Positions 35,570 to 44,646 of a stretch of DNA of 64,000 nt are shown piece by piece (the stretch's first letter is position 1; every line of letters begins with the position of its first letter). The DNA lies in assembly GCF_000686665.1 (NCBI RefSeq), contig NZ_JMLH01000001.1, positions 62,001-126,000 on the forward strand, given 5' to 3'. Source of the stretch: Thomasclavelia saccharogumia DSM 17460 (GTDB taxonomy: Bacteria > Bacillota_I > Bacilli_A > Erysipelotrichales > Coprobacillaceae). Below the pieces are notes generated by a model. That model was not told the origin of the DNA and searched no databases. It saw nothing but the letters and a program-made list of their open reading frames with translations. The position numbers and the translations under genes are program-made.

Positions 35570-37542
35570 TATTCACTCTTCCTTTCATCTAAATATGTAT
35601 TTATTGCTTCTTCTAATAAATTTATCGCTCTTGTAACTTCTTCTGTTTTTAATTGACAGGCAGCCATCGAAAAATGCCCGCCACCACCAAGTTTTTCCAT
35701 AATCAACTGAACATTTATATCTCTTGTACTACGTGCACTGATGGAAACTTCCTCTTTACCAGTTTTTCCAACTATAAAGACTGCCTTTACGCCGCTAATT
35801 CCTAACAGTTCATTACCCGCTTTAGCTAATAAAGTTCTGCTATAAATTTTATCAGACCTGCCAAAAGCAATCAAAATATCACTTCCATAGCGATATGCAG
35901 TTTGCGTAATTGATAATTTCGTTAAAGTCGTATCATAGTCATCCTCTAAATACTTATATGCTTCACTAACATTTGCCTGCAGTTCTTTTAATTTTGCTGC
36001 AGCTTGAAAAGTTCTCGTTCCAACTCTTGTTCTAAAATAATTTGTATCAATTAACATTCCAGTATACATAATTGTTGCTTCTCGTTCAGTTACACTGATT
36101 TTTTCTTTTTGATATTCAAATAATTCAACAATCAGCTCAACTGTTGACGAAGCAGCAGGTTCTAGATATGTCAGTAATGGTAATTCAATAAATTCTTCAC
36201 CCCGACGATGATGATCGATAACTACTTTATTTTTTACTAAATCTAAAATATTATAATCGATTGCTAGAGATGGCTTATGATTATCTACGATCACTAATAA
36301 AGTATTAGCCTGACACAGCTCCTGAGCTCTTAGTGGTGATACGAATACTCCGCGATATCTTTCATCATCTCTAAGACTTGTAGCAATTACTTTAGTTTTT
36401 TCTTCTAAAGAATCATAATTAATAATGATCGATACTTTCTTTTCATAAGCCTTACACATCGCATACATTGCAATAGAAGCACCAAAAGAATCAAAATCCG
36501 ATTGCTTATGCCCCATAATAAGCACATTGTCTGACTGTTTTATTATTGTCGATAATGTTTGAGCAATAACCCGAGCTCTAATCATACTAGATTTTTCATA
36601 ACTTTCACTATTACCACCAAAATAACGAATAGGTTCATCATTTGATTTCACGGTAACCTGATCACCACCTCGAGAATAGGCCAATGATAAAGCTGAAAAA
36701 GCTAATTCATCTAATTCACGCAAAATGTTGCTGCCACGTCCTATTCCAATCGATAATGTCATTACTTGACCTAACTGTTCTGCCTGTTCCTTAAAATAAT
36801 CTAATAATTTAAATTTATCTTCTACCTGCTTTCGATAAGTACGTTCATTAAAGACAGCTATATATCCATCGCTTTTATATCTTTTTAAAACCACACCATT
36901 TTCTTTAGCCCAATCAATAATTATTTGTCTTGTTGTTGATTGAATCGAAGCTGCTGTCTGTTCATCTGCCTGTTCAATCGATTCATCATAATTATCAACA
37001 GTGATATAAGCCACACAAATTTGTTGATCTTCAAATTCTTTTGAAATCCCAACATAATCACTGACATCTTTAAGATAAAGGATTCTATTTTCTTTACTAT
37101 TATATACTTCATACTTTCGCGAATTAATATCAATAATTTTTATATCATCATCTTCAAATAACGATGCTAATAACGGTTGCCACTCTAATAACTTTTTACC
37201 TACAATATTTATTTTCATCTCTGTAAATAGATCACTTATCCATGAAATATTTCTATTTTCATCATATTTAATTAATCCAATTCCTCCAAAAATAAACGCA
37301 TTTTTAGCCTCATCATTCAAAATCTCACTAACACTTAAATTATTTTCTGTAATCAAACTAGTTACATAAAAAAGCAAACCAAAAATAATAATGTTTTTAA
37401 CAAAAATATATATTGCCAACACTAAAGATGTTCTACTTGAAAAAAAGATATAACCTAACATTCCAATAACCAATTCAATCAACAATAAGATTATAATTCC
37501 ATTTCTAAGTCGTGTCATCTTTACCGTCATTTTCCTCACCAT
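35569..37542 (-). CDS. gdpP: Cyclic-di-AMP phosphodiesterase GdpP
   Basis: A 657-residue membrane protein that hydrolyses c-di-AMP and so sets wall and potassium homeostasis. Two N-terminal helices (about 15-60) precede a degenerate PAS domain (to about 150), a degenerate GGDEF-like domain (about 170-300, SYSRGGDQ region near 295), and the DHH-DHHA1 phosphodiesterase with GHKQSDFDSFGAS, VIVDNHKPS, VVIDHHRRG and C-terminal GGGGHFSMAACQ. The first ATG (37542) has a weak SD; an in-frame ATG at 37530 after GGTGAGG is also possible. Part of the yybS-gdpP-rplI-dnaB cluster. Confidence 0.95.
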   Translation of the reverse strand: MVRKMTVKMTRLRNGIIILLLIELVIGMLGYIFFSSRTSLVLAIYIFVKNIIIFGLLFYVTSLITENNLSVSEILNDEAKNAFIFGGIGLIKYDENRNISWISDLFTEMKINIVGKKLLEWQPLLASLFEDDDIKIIDINSRKYEVYNSKENRILYLKDVSDYVGISKEFEDQQICVAYITVDNYDESIEQADEQTAASIQSTTRQIIIDWAKENGVVLKRYKSDGYIAVFNERTYRKQVEDKFKLLDYFKEQAEQLGQVMTLSIGIGRGSNILRELDELAFSALSLAYSRGGDQVTVKSNDEPIRYFGGNSESYEKSSMIRARVIAQTLSTIIKQSDNVLIMGHKQSDFDSFGASIAMYAMCKAYEKKVSIIINYDSLEEKTKVIATSLRDDERYRGVFVSPLRAQELCQANTLLVIVDNHKPSLAIDYNILDLVKNKVVIDHHRRGEEFIELPLLTYLEPAASSTVELIVELFEYQKEKISVTEREATIMYTGMLIDTNYFRTRVGTRTFQAAAKLKELQANVSEAYKYLEDDYDTTLTKLSITQTAYRYGSDILIAFGRSDKIYSRTLLAKAGNELLGISGVKAVFIVGKTGKEEVSISARSTRDINVQLIMEKLGGGGHFSMAACQLKTEEVTRAINLLEEAINTYLDERKSE

Positions 37543-37565
37543 CCTGTCAATAACTTTATTATACC

Positions 37566-38138
37566 TTAATTCAATTTTCTTTTCATTAACTTACTTATTA
37601 ATATATCTGAATATACTCTAATAACATATGATTCACAAATAAACATGAACACCCATAACAAAACAAATGTAACTTCCGGTGTAAACACATTTTTTAAAAA
37701 TGGAATCATTCCAATAATATCACTATATATCTCTAAACCTTCTTGATAAACATCGATCCCTAAAAGACCTCCCAATAAAAAGAAAATCAAGAAATTTTTA
37801 ACTGCAGAAATAATCATTAACCCATATTTAGAAAAGCGCTTCGTTTTTTTACTTTTTAAACTATAACCATAAAATACTCCCATACTTAATGTAGCGGTTG
37901 CATAAAATGTAAAGAACATCTCACCAACTAAAAACAATACTACAAAAGTTACAGCTAAAACACTTAATCCAGCTTTATAACCATATAAATAAGTGTAGTA
38001 AGTTAATCCTAAAACCATTATATAAGCAAAAATAATATCAAAAAAACTACCAGTATAGATATTAATAATTCCTAATACGCCAAATAACGATGCTAACATT
38101 GCTCCTTGAGCCATTATTCTAACTTTACTTCCACTCAT
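37566..38138 (-). CDS. DUF2232 (YybS-like) membrane protein
   Basis: A 190-residue protein with about five hydrophobic segments and little else. It sits directly before gdpP, exactly where yybS lies in Bacillus, and the first half resembles that family, though it is much shorter than the usual 300 residues. YybS has no proven function; the architecture is that of a small permease component. The start at 38138 has GGAGGTAATT directly upstream; ATG 38150 lacks an SD. Confidence 0.7.
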   Translation of the reverse strand: MSGSKVRIMAQGAMLASLFGVLGIINIYTGSFFDIIFAYIMVLGLTYYTYLYGYKAGLSVLAVTFVVLFLVGEMFFTFYATATLSMGVFYGYSLKSKKTKRFSKYGLMIISAVKNFLIFFLLGGLLGIDVYQEGLEIYSDIIGMIPFLKNVFTPEVTFVLLWVFMFICESYVIRVYSDILISKLMKRKLN

Positions 38139-38324
38139 AATTACCTCCATTATATCAAAACACTTTTGCTAATCATCTAAGACATATTTGTGCGTTAATT
38201 TATCAAATAATAACATATTAATGACTTATATTCAATTATCATGTTTTCAACAAATTTAAACACTATATATTTTTACTTTCATTTTACAAAAGGACTCTTT
38301 AACCTATTTAGGACTTTTATGATA

Positions 38325-38400
38325 TTGTATAATATTAATAATTTGGTCTATAATTAGTAATAGGCGCAACTAAACCTCTCCCAGTTGCGCCCTTTTTTAT
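38325..38400 (+). ncRNA. Candidate short RNA: promoter plus C-rich-loop terminator
   Basis: TTGTAT (38325-38330), an 18-base spacer and TATAAT (38349-38354) predict a start near 38361. A GGCGCAACT / AGTTGCGCC stem (38363-38371 / 38383-38391) with loop AAACCTCTCCC is followed by six Ts on the plus strand. Both neighbours are on the minus strand and the T-run is only on plus, so it is not a terminator for either. The CCTCTCCC loop could pair with Shine-Dalgarno sequences. A second TATAAT at 38328 could give a longer RNA. Confidence 0.45.
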
Positions 38401-38466
38401 TATATTAATATCAATTATTTGTTATTAATATATGTTCTTTAAAAAATTATTTTATCATGACGTTTA

Positions 38467-40023
38467 CTACTCACTTTTTAATTCTCGTCCATTCATCATA
38501 TTTTGACATCCATATAAAATTAAAAAACTAACAGCAAAATTCATTATTAAACTCACATAACTTCCCCATATTATAGCTCTACTTCCAACAATAAGATAAA
38601 TTACAACAATGATAATGGCACTAGGAATAGATCCTATTAACATTATTATCATTCTCATAAAATTTTCAAACATTGCTGAAGAACGACTCTTAAGAATTCT
38701 AAGTGATAAAACATTACCACTAATAAAAATACTTGTATATCCTAAAACATATAATAAGTAAGTAAAAATCATTACTAAATTAATTTGATAATATAATCCC
38801 ATTAAAATAAAAGCAATTGCTGTTACAATAAATATTTTAATAAATGTAGGCACGATTACAGCTATTAATTTATTAAATGGTTTATCGGGAATTAAATATA
38901 TTTGATAATTCTTCAATTCATTTGTCAAAGCAGAATTTTGTAATGATGAAAAAACCCATATAACCATCATATAAACAAACATCCCAAAACCAATATCTGT
39001 AACGATCGTTACCACAATATAAATACCAATTGAAATTAAATCATTGATGCCAATAAAATTATTTGTCTTTTTCATCAATAATATGTTTTTAGACATAACT
39101 GCATAAGCACCTTGTTTAAAATTTCCAGAAACACTCTTTTTTATTTTTATATTTCTAAGAGCATCTTGATTACCAGCCTTTGCTTTATTCATTCTTCTTG
39201 ATAAATCCAAAGCATCTTGTAAAGCTTGTTCATAAAAGTTTCCTTTATAATTAATAAAAAGCGCATATACTAGAATTATTATTCCTAATAAACAGCCAAA
39301 TCCCAATAATACCAACTGATAATTTTGTTCTACATATGCCACCAATACTAATTTCATCCAGCCAAAAACCGGTACAATATAAAATAAATCAGATTTTATA
39401 AAATCTATAAACAATGTCTTATAATTACCAGTTTGGATATATATAACTATAATAATCAATGCAACAAAAGCTATGATCATAGCAGGTATGAGCTTTGAAT
39501 AAATACGATATTTTTCATCACCAATCGATAAAACATAAAGATAATCTGTTAATAACAAAAAGAAAAATACTACTAATGTTGATACTAAATAAGCAAGAAA
39601 AATAAATGTAAAAGTATAACCACTTCCTATACTAAAAAAAGCAAAAATAACTAACCCTATCAGGCTCAGCAATGCTGATTGAACTGTCGTTTGAAATGTT
39701 AAATAACTCATGATTTGCCTTTTAGTAAATGGTCCTGTAAATAAATAAAAAGCATCTTCACCATAAAACAAAGCTTTTTTAGACTGCATCAAAGTTGAAA
39801 AGAGCAGTAAAGCTAGAAAACCAATTAAAATTAAAATACTTATATGAAAATCATTTTTATTTGTTGAAATCATTTGCGTATTATCAATATTAAAAAGACT
39901 AACAATTATCGCTCCATAAAATATAATCATTATAATTACAAAAACACCACTAAGTTTATGTTTAAATAAGTTTCTAAGCGTTCCTTTTAATTTCAATAAC
40001 CATAATTTAAATAATATCCCCAT
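38467..40023 (-). CDS. ABC transporter permease (exporter type)
   Basis: A 518-residue membrane protein with about twelve hydrophobic segments, likely the membrane subunit for the ATPase encoded just upstream. It matches the broad group of putative ABC exporter permeases in Firmicutes (ABC-2-like, with paired six-helix halves and a hydrophilic basic loop near residue 280-310). The start at 40023 lies one base after the ATPase stop, with GGATGG as SD. Substrate is unknown. Confidence 0.75.
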   Translation of the reverse strand: MGILFKLWLLKLKGTLRNLFKHKLSGVFVIIMIIFYGAIIVSLFNIDNTQMISTNKNDFHISILILIGFLALLLFSTLMQSKKALFYGEDAFYLFTGPFTKRQIMSYLTFQTTVQSALLSLIGLVIFAFFSIGSGYTFTFIFLAYLVSTLVVFFFLLLTDYLYVLSIGDEKYRIYSKLIPAMIIAFVALIIIVIYIQTGNYKTLFIDFIKSDLFYIVPVFGWMKLVLVAYVEQNYQLVLLGFGCLLGIIILVYALFINYKGNFYEQALQDALDLSRRMNKAKAGNQDALRNIKIKKSVSGNFKQGAYAVMSKNILLMKKTNNFIGINDLISIGIYIVVTIVTDIGFGMFVYMMVIWVFSSLQNSALTNELKNYQIYLIPDKPFNKLIAVIVPTFIKIFIVTAIAFILMGLYYQINLVMIFTYLLYVLGYTSIFISGNVLSLRILKSRSSAMFENFMRMIIMLIGSIPSAIIIVVIYLIVGSRAIIWGSYVSLIMNFAVSFLILYGCQNMMNGRELKSE

Positions 40024-40024
40024 C

Positions 40025-40717
40025 TTATTTACCATCCGTTAATTCAAAAAAGTATTCTTTTAATGTTTCTTTTTCTAACTCATCTTTTAAAACATGTTTA
40101 ATAATTTTTCCTTTATTCATAATATATGCCTCATCATAAATGTCATCTACAATATCAATAATATGGGTACTTATTAAAATTGCACACCCTTCTTTTTTTA
40201 ATTGTTTAAAAATATTCAGTACATCTTCAATACTTCCAGGATCTAATCCAACCATTGGTTCATCTACTAACAATGCTTTAGGCTGTATTAATAAAGCTAA
40301 TAACATACTAAGTTTTTGAGTCATTCCTTTTGATAATTCTTTAGCAATACTCTTCCTTTTTTCTGTAATTTTAAATAATTCAAGATATTTTTGAGCAGTT
40401 TCTTGATAATTTTTAATTCGATAAGCATTACCAATAAAATCAATATGTTCATCAATCGTTAATAAATCATATAAAATTGGAGTTTCTGGTACATAACCAA
40501 AGCACTTTTTAGCTTCAATCGTATCGTTTTCATACCCACATATTTTTATTTTACCTTCAAAATTCAATAAATTAGCAATACTTTTGATCGTTGTTGATTT
40601 ACCAGCACCATTTGGTCCTAATAGAACTGTTATTTTCCCTGGTTTAACTTCAAAATTAAGATTATCTACAGCTTTAAAACCATCATATTGTTTCGTTAGA
40701 TTTATAACTTCAATCAT
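40025..40717 (-). CDS. ABC transporter ATP-binding protein
   Basis: A 230-residue ATPase with Walker A GPNGAGKSTTIK near 34, signature LSKGMTQKLSML and Walker B ALLVDEPMVGLDP, plus the switch His in STHIIDIV. This set is typical of drug, peptide or lipid exporters of the CcmA type. GGGAGG lies 6 bases before the ATG. Operon with the permease; it probably has its own promoter, since the parB terminator lies just upstream on the same strand's other side. Confidence 0.88.
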   Translation of the reverse strand: MIEVINLTKQYDGFKAVDNLNFEVKPGKITVLLGPNGAGKSTTIKSIANLLNFEGKIKICGYENDTIEAKKCFGYVPETPILYDLLTIDEHIDFIGNAYRIKNYQETAQKYLELFKITEKRKSIAKELSKGMTQKLSMLLALLIQPKALLVDEPMVGLDPGSIEDVLNIFKQLKKEGCAILISTHIIDIVDDIYDEAYIMNKGKIIKHVLKDELEKETLKEYFFELTDGK

Positions 40718-40778
40718 AAAATACCTCCCTTAATAATAATATTAATATATATTATTTATATTTAGCAAATATAATAAT

Positions 40779-40804
40779 AAAAAGTTAGATAATCATCTAA
40801 CTTT
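40779..40804 (-). terminator. parB terminator
   Basis: AAAGTTAGAT / ATCTAACTTT stem overlapping the parB stop, T-rich on the minus strand. Confidence 0.85.
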
Positions 40805-41711
40805 CCTCAATAACTCCCATTAATTCCAAAATTCGATTCAAATCCTTAGTATCCGTATACTTAATTACCACCGATTTATCATCAACTTTGATTTTTGTCC
40901 TAAATTTCTTTCGTAACAACCCTTCAACATAAGTATATTCTTTAGGTTTCTCTACTTTAGGACGATCTTTGCGACTATTTCCCAGTTCAATTCCTTTAAC
41001 GATATTTTCGATATCGCGAACTGATAGCCCTTCATCAATACATCTTTTAGCTAAACTCTCAGCTTTTTCTTTAGGTAAAGTTATTAAAGCTCGAGCATGC
41101 CCCATTGTCAGTTTACCTTCTAAGACATAGTTTTGGATCATTTCTGGTAATTGCAATAATCTTAAAGTATTAGCAATGTAACTTCTTGATTTACCAATCC
41201 GTTTCGCTAACTGATCTTGCGTAAGTTCTAATTTTTCCATCATTGCTTGATAAGCATTTGCTTCTTCAATTGAATTCAAATTTTCTCTTTGAATATTTTC
41301 CAGTAAAGCTATTTCCATCATTTGATCATCGCTAAATTCAACGATTATCGCTGGTACTTCTGTCAATCCAGCAATTTTCGCTGCTCGACATCTTCTTTCT
41401 CCCGCAACAATTTCATATCCTTGAATCGATGATTTTAAAATAACTGGCTGAAAGATTCCATGTTCCTTAATAGAAACTGCTAATTCCTGTAATTTTTCTT
41501 CGTCAAATAATCGTCGTGGCTGATAAGGATTAGGACGAATTTCATCTAATGCAACTTTTACTTGTTTTGATTCAGGCGTATTTTTTTCTATATCATCAAT
41601 TAAAGTTGATATATCTCCGCCAAAAATAGCGTCTAAACCTTTTCCTAGTTTTTTATTTTTTACTGTCCCACTTTTTTTTACGGTCGTTTTTTTAGTTGTA
41701 TTACTTGGCAT
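40797..41711 (-). CDS. parB: Chromosome partitioning protein ParB (Spo0J)
   Basis: A 304-residue CTP-dependent clamp that loads at parS sites. It has a basic tail, KLGKGLDAIFGG near the N-terminus, the CTP/arginine motif GERRCRAAK near 95, the helix-turn-helix around LAKRIGKSRSYIANTLRLL and a C-terminal dimer domain. The start at 41711 (MPSNTTKK) overlaps the parA stop; the longer frame to 41780 reads through parA coding sequence in another frame and is unlikely. I found no perfect 16-base parS site in this window. Confidence 0.95.
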   Translation of the reverse strand: MPSNTTKKTTVKKSGTVKNKKLGKGLDAIFGGDISTLIDDIEKNTPESKQVKVALDEIRPNPYQPRRLFDEEKLQELAVSIKEHGIFQPVILKSSIQGYEIVAGERRCRAAKIAGLTEVPAIIVEFSDDQMMEIALLENIQRENLNSIEEANAYQAMMEKLELTQDQLAKRIGKSRSYIANTLRLLQLPEMIQNYVLEGKLTMGHARALITLPKEKAESLAKRCIDEGLSVRDIENIVKGIELGNSRKDRPKVEKPKEYTYVEGLLRKKFRTKIKVDDKSVVIKYTDTKDLNRILELMGVIEES

Positions 41712-42471
41712 TACGTTTACACACTTCCTTTGCAAAATCTCGGTATGCTCTAGCACCTTCAGAATTATTATCGTAATCAAAAATTGCTAATCCTTCTGAT
41801 GGTGCTTCTGATAATTTAACATTTCTAGGAATTGCTGTTTTATAGACCTTCTCTTTGAAATATTTACGAACTTCCTGAGATACCTCAACTCCTAAATTAG
41901 TTCTTTGATCCAGCATCGTTAATAAAACACCTTCAATCGTTAGTTTCGGGTTAAACACACTTTGTGTTAACAGTACCGTATTTAATAACTGTGTCAATCC
42001 CTCAAGGGCATAATATTCACATTGGACTGGGATTAAAACAGAATCACATGCAGTAAGGGCATTTGTATTTAATAAACCTAGTGCCGGAGGACAATCTATA
42101 ATAATATAATTATAATTCTTTTTAACAGCATCTAAAGCTTTTTTTAATCGTTGTTCTCGACCACGTTTAACATTTGCTAATTCTAAATCAGCTCCAGCTA
42201 GATCAATGCTGCCAGGTGCCACATCGAGTTTAGCAATATATGAAGGGATGATCACATCTTTCATATCACATTCTTCAACTATAATATTATAAGTAGATAG
42301 TTCAATATTATCACGATCAATTCCAATTCCCTGAGTAGCATTGGCTTGGGGGTCCATATCAACTAGAAGTACCCGATTTTTAGCATTTGCTAATGCTGCT
42401 GCTAAATTAATACTGGTTGTTGTTTTCCCAACGCCACCTTTTTGATTTGTAATCGCAATTATTTTCGTCAT
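41701..42471 (-). CDS. parA: Chromosome partitioning ATPase ParA (Soj)
   Basis: A 256-residue deviant Walker ATPase that works with ParB in origin segregation and, in Bacillus, in control of DnaA. It shows NQKGGVGKTTTSINLAA at about 8-24, DMDPQANATQGIGI near 40 and IIIDCPPALGLL near 120. AAGGAGG precedes the ATG. It abuts psd (one-base overlap) and overlaps parB, so segregation genes share a transcript with phosphatidylethanolamine synthesis. Confidence 0.96.
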   Translation of the reverse strand: MTKIIAITNQKGGVGKTTTSINLAAALANAKNRVLLVDMDPQANATQGIGIDRDNIELSTYNIIVEECDMKDVIIPSYIAKLDVAPGSIDLAGADLELANVKRGREQRLKKALDAVKKNYNYIIIDCPPALGLLNTNALTACDSVLIPVQCEYYALEGLTQLLNTVLLTQSVFNPKLTIEGVLLTMLDQRTNLGVEVSQEVRKYFKEKVYKTAIPRNVKLSEAPSEGLAIFDYDNNSEGARAYRDFAKEVCKRNAK

Positions 42472-43346
42472 TATTTAACCTCCTTTAAGTACTTCCGGCC
42501 AATAGTTTCACCTAGTTTAACTACTGTTTCTTTATTCTTATTTGTATTTTCTATAATATCGTTATCAATGACTACCTGATTTTCTTTTAATAAAATAATT
42601 ACTGTAGAACCGCCAAATTCAAAATATCCTTTTTCTTCACCTTTAAGACAATATTTTTTATTATGATTAACTATTTTACCAACCATCATTGCCCCAACTT
42701 CCATTTGAATCATCATTCCAAAATTTTTGGAATCAATAATAGTGTAATTTCGACTATTTTGTTTATAAATTGGATAATAATCATTAGCTATTGGATTAAC
42801 TGTGTGAAATATCCCTGGGATGTATTTACTTCTTATAATTTTCCCATCATCAATAAAACTATAACGATGATAATCATCTACTGTTAATCTAAAAATCATG
42901 CAATAACCATTTAAATATTCATTAGCCAATTTTTCATCATCTAATAGATCCACTAATGAATAAACAGTATCTTTGATCGTAAAATGACTATCTAAACCAA
43001 TTTTATAGCAAGTCAATTTAGAATCTGCTGGACTGATCAAAACATTATCATCTACTAAAAAAGGCCTTTTTCCATCAAGAATTTTACGCGTAAAAAAGTC
43101 ATTATAACTAGCATATTCCCTTTGCTCATACTGACTCATATCAATTTCATTAGCTCTAATAAATCCTTCGATTCTAGATTTTGATAAACTAGAATTCATG
43201 TACCAGCCGCCAATATTACTTACAAATCTACAAACAAGGACTTTTAAAACACATCTTCCTAAAAATGTGCCATATAATTTTTTTAATAAATTATTTTGAT
43301 TTTCCCCTTTAGTTATAACATTTCCTAAACGATCAACGACTATCAT
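42471..43346 (-). CDS. psd: Phosphatidylserine decarboxylase proenzyme
   Basis: A 291-residue membrane-associated enzyme making phosphatidylethanolamine. The self-cleavage motif that yields the pyruvoyl Ser is visible as FEFGGSTVIIL near residue 250. Earlier motifs include DSKLTCYKI and DDYHRYSFIDDG near 155, and a HTVNPIAN segment. Length fits the type found in clostridia. Its ATG overlaps the pssA stop codon and an SD GGTGAT lies in the pssA end. Confidence 0.94.
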   Translation of the reverse strand: MIVVDRLGNVITKGENQNNLLKKLYGTFLGRCVLKVLVCRFVSNIGGWYMNSSLSKSRIEGFIRANEIDMSQYEQREYASYNDFFTRKILDGKRPFLVDDNVLISPADSKLTCYKIGLDSHFTIKDTVYSLVDLLDDEKLANEYLNGYCMIFRLTVDDYHRYSFIDDGKIIRSKYIPGIFHTVNPIANDYYPIYKQNSRNYTIIDSKNFGMMIQMEVGAMMVGKIVNHNKKYCLKGEEKGYFEFGGSTVIILLKENQVVIDNDIIENTNKNKETVVKLGETIGRKYLKEVK

Positions 43347-43957
43347 TTCATCACCACAATCTGAATTAATTCCACAATAACAAGAATCCCTAGTGCTACT
43401 AATCCTTTTGATTGAACCTTAGGAACCTTAATATCTACAATAAACAAAATTCCCGTAATCAACATTAATGTCCCATATACATATGATAAATCAAAAACCA
43501 CATAACGTAAAGCATATGCCATTGGTAAAATAAATGATGATGTTGTTACTGGTAAGCCTTGATAATATTTTCTCTTTTCGTTAGTTTCCTTTTGTCTTGT
43601 TTCTTCTTGAACATTAAAATAAGCTAATCTTATTACTGCAGCCAAAACATAAAATATTTCAATTGCTAGCCATCCCATCGAACTTAAGCCCACATTATAA
43701 CCTAAAATAGATGGAAATACACCAAAAGCAACTAAATCACATAATGAATCAATCTGAATTCCAAAACGTTTTTCTTCATCAGTACGATTTTTCTTACTGC
43801 GCGCTACCATTCCATCAAAAGTATCACAGATACCACACATAATTAAACAAATAAAAGCCCACTGGTACATGCCATTAAATGATAGATGAATTCCAGCCAT
43901 TGCAAATACTAATGATAAATATGTAAGAATAACCGTATAACTATAATAACCGATCAT
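43343..43957 (-). CDS. pssA: CDP-diacylglycerol-serine O-phosphatidyltransferase
   Basis: A 204-residue integral membrane enzyme making phosphatidylserine from CDP-DAG and serine. The CDP-alcohol phosphotransferase motif DG(x2)AR(x8)G(x3)D(x3)D is present in CDTFDGMVARSK and FGIQIDSLCD near residues 45-75. About six membrane helices follow. ATG 43957 is chosen because GGGAG lies 7 bases upstream. The longer frame starts at TTG with no SD. Immediately followed by psd, the next step in the pathway. Confidence 0.93.
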   Translation of the reverse strand: MIGYYSYTVILTYLSLVFAMAGIHLSFNGMYQWAFICLIMCGICDTFDGMVARSKKNRTDEEKRFGIQIDSLCDLVAFGVFPSILGYNVGLSSMGWLAIEIFYVLAAVIRLAYFNVQEETRQKETNEKRKYYQGLPVTTSSFILPMAYALRYVVFDLSYVYGTLMLITGILFIVDIKVPKVQSKGLVALGILVIVELIQIVVMK

Positions 43958-44075
43958 TTTTCTACTCCCTAATAATTTTTTCAACAAAAACAGTATAGCA
44001 CATATTTAACTAATAAGGTACATTAATCTAAATTTTGTAACTCAAATAATGTTTTAAACAGGCACAATATTATTT

Positions 44076-44103
44076 AAAAACTACCTAATTAAAGGTAGTT
44101 TTT
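44076..44103. terminator. nrdG terminator
   Basis: AAAAACTACCT / AGGTAGTTTTT stem with a 6-base loop, T-runs on both strands. Confidence 0.85.
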
Positions 44104-44119
44104 AGGCTGCGCAAATCTT

Positions 44120-44644
44120 TTACATTAACTCTTTATTATAATAACGACTGCCACTATATAAAATGATCTCCTGCTTTTTTAAAGTTAATTGAACATCAAT
44201 TATTCTTTGATTAGAAGAACCCCGAAACCTCAATTTACGATCTTTTAATTCATCTATAAAAGGTCCATCTACTAATATATCTATATATGATAATATCTCT
44301 TCATCAAACTCTTCGATTTCCTCATATAGATAAGAAGAATAAAGCCATATCGTTTTATTTTGACAGTGCTGTTTGACCTTCTTTAATAAGTTAGATATAT
44401 CTTTTCGATTTTCTGGTTCTAACGGTTCACCACCAAGAATTGTTAAACCGACAATATGCGGCTGATTTATTAACTCAATCAAAATATTTTCAATTTCATC
44501 ATCGAATACTTCTCCACCATTAAAATCCCATGTTTCTGGATTAAAACAATTAGGACAATGACGATGACATCCCTGAACATATAGCGAAACTCTTATTCCC
44601 TCGCCATTAGCAATATCTGTTTTTCTTATCTGAGCAAATCTCAT
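44120..44644 (-). CDS. nrdG: Anaerobic ribonucleotide reductase activating protein
   Basis: A 174-residue radical-SAM enzyme that makes the glycyl radical on NrdD. The cluster-binding CxxxCxxC is YVQGCHRHCPNCF near residues 27-39, with SAM-binding GGEPLEPEN near 83. Two bases separate it from nrdD, so the pair is translationally linked. AGGAATAATA is its SD. Length is in the normal range for the NrdG family. Confidence 0.96.
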   Translation of the reverse strand: MRFAQIRKTDIANGEGIRVSLYVQGCHRHCPNCFNPETWDFNGGEVFDDEIENILIELINQPHIVGLTILGGEPLEPENRKDISNLLKKVKQHCQNKTIWLYSSYLYEEIEEFDEEILSYIDILVDGPFIDELKDRKLRFRGSSNQRIIDVQLTLKKQEIILYSGSRYYNKELM

Positions 44645-44646
44645 TA

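Noticed and set aside
40797-42480. parS site near parAB
   Set aside because: No perfect TGTTTCACGTGAAACA-type 16-mer was found here or elsewhere by reading; a weak one cannot be excluded.
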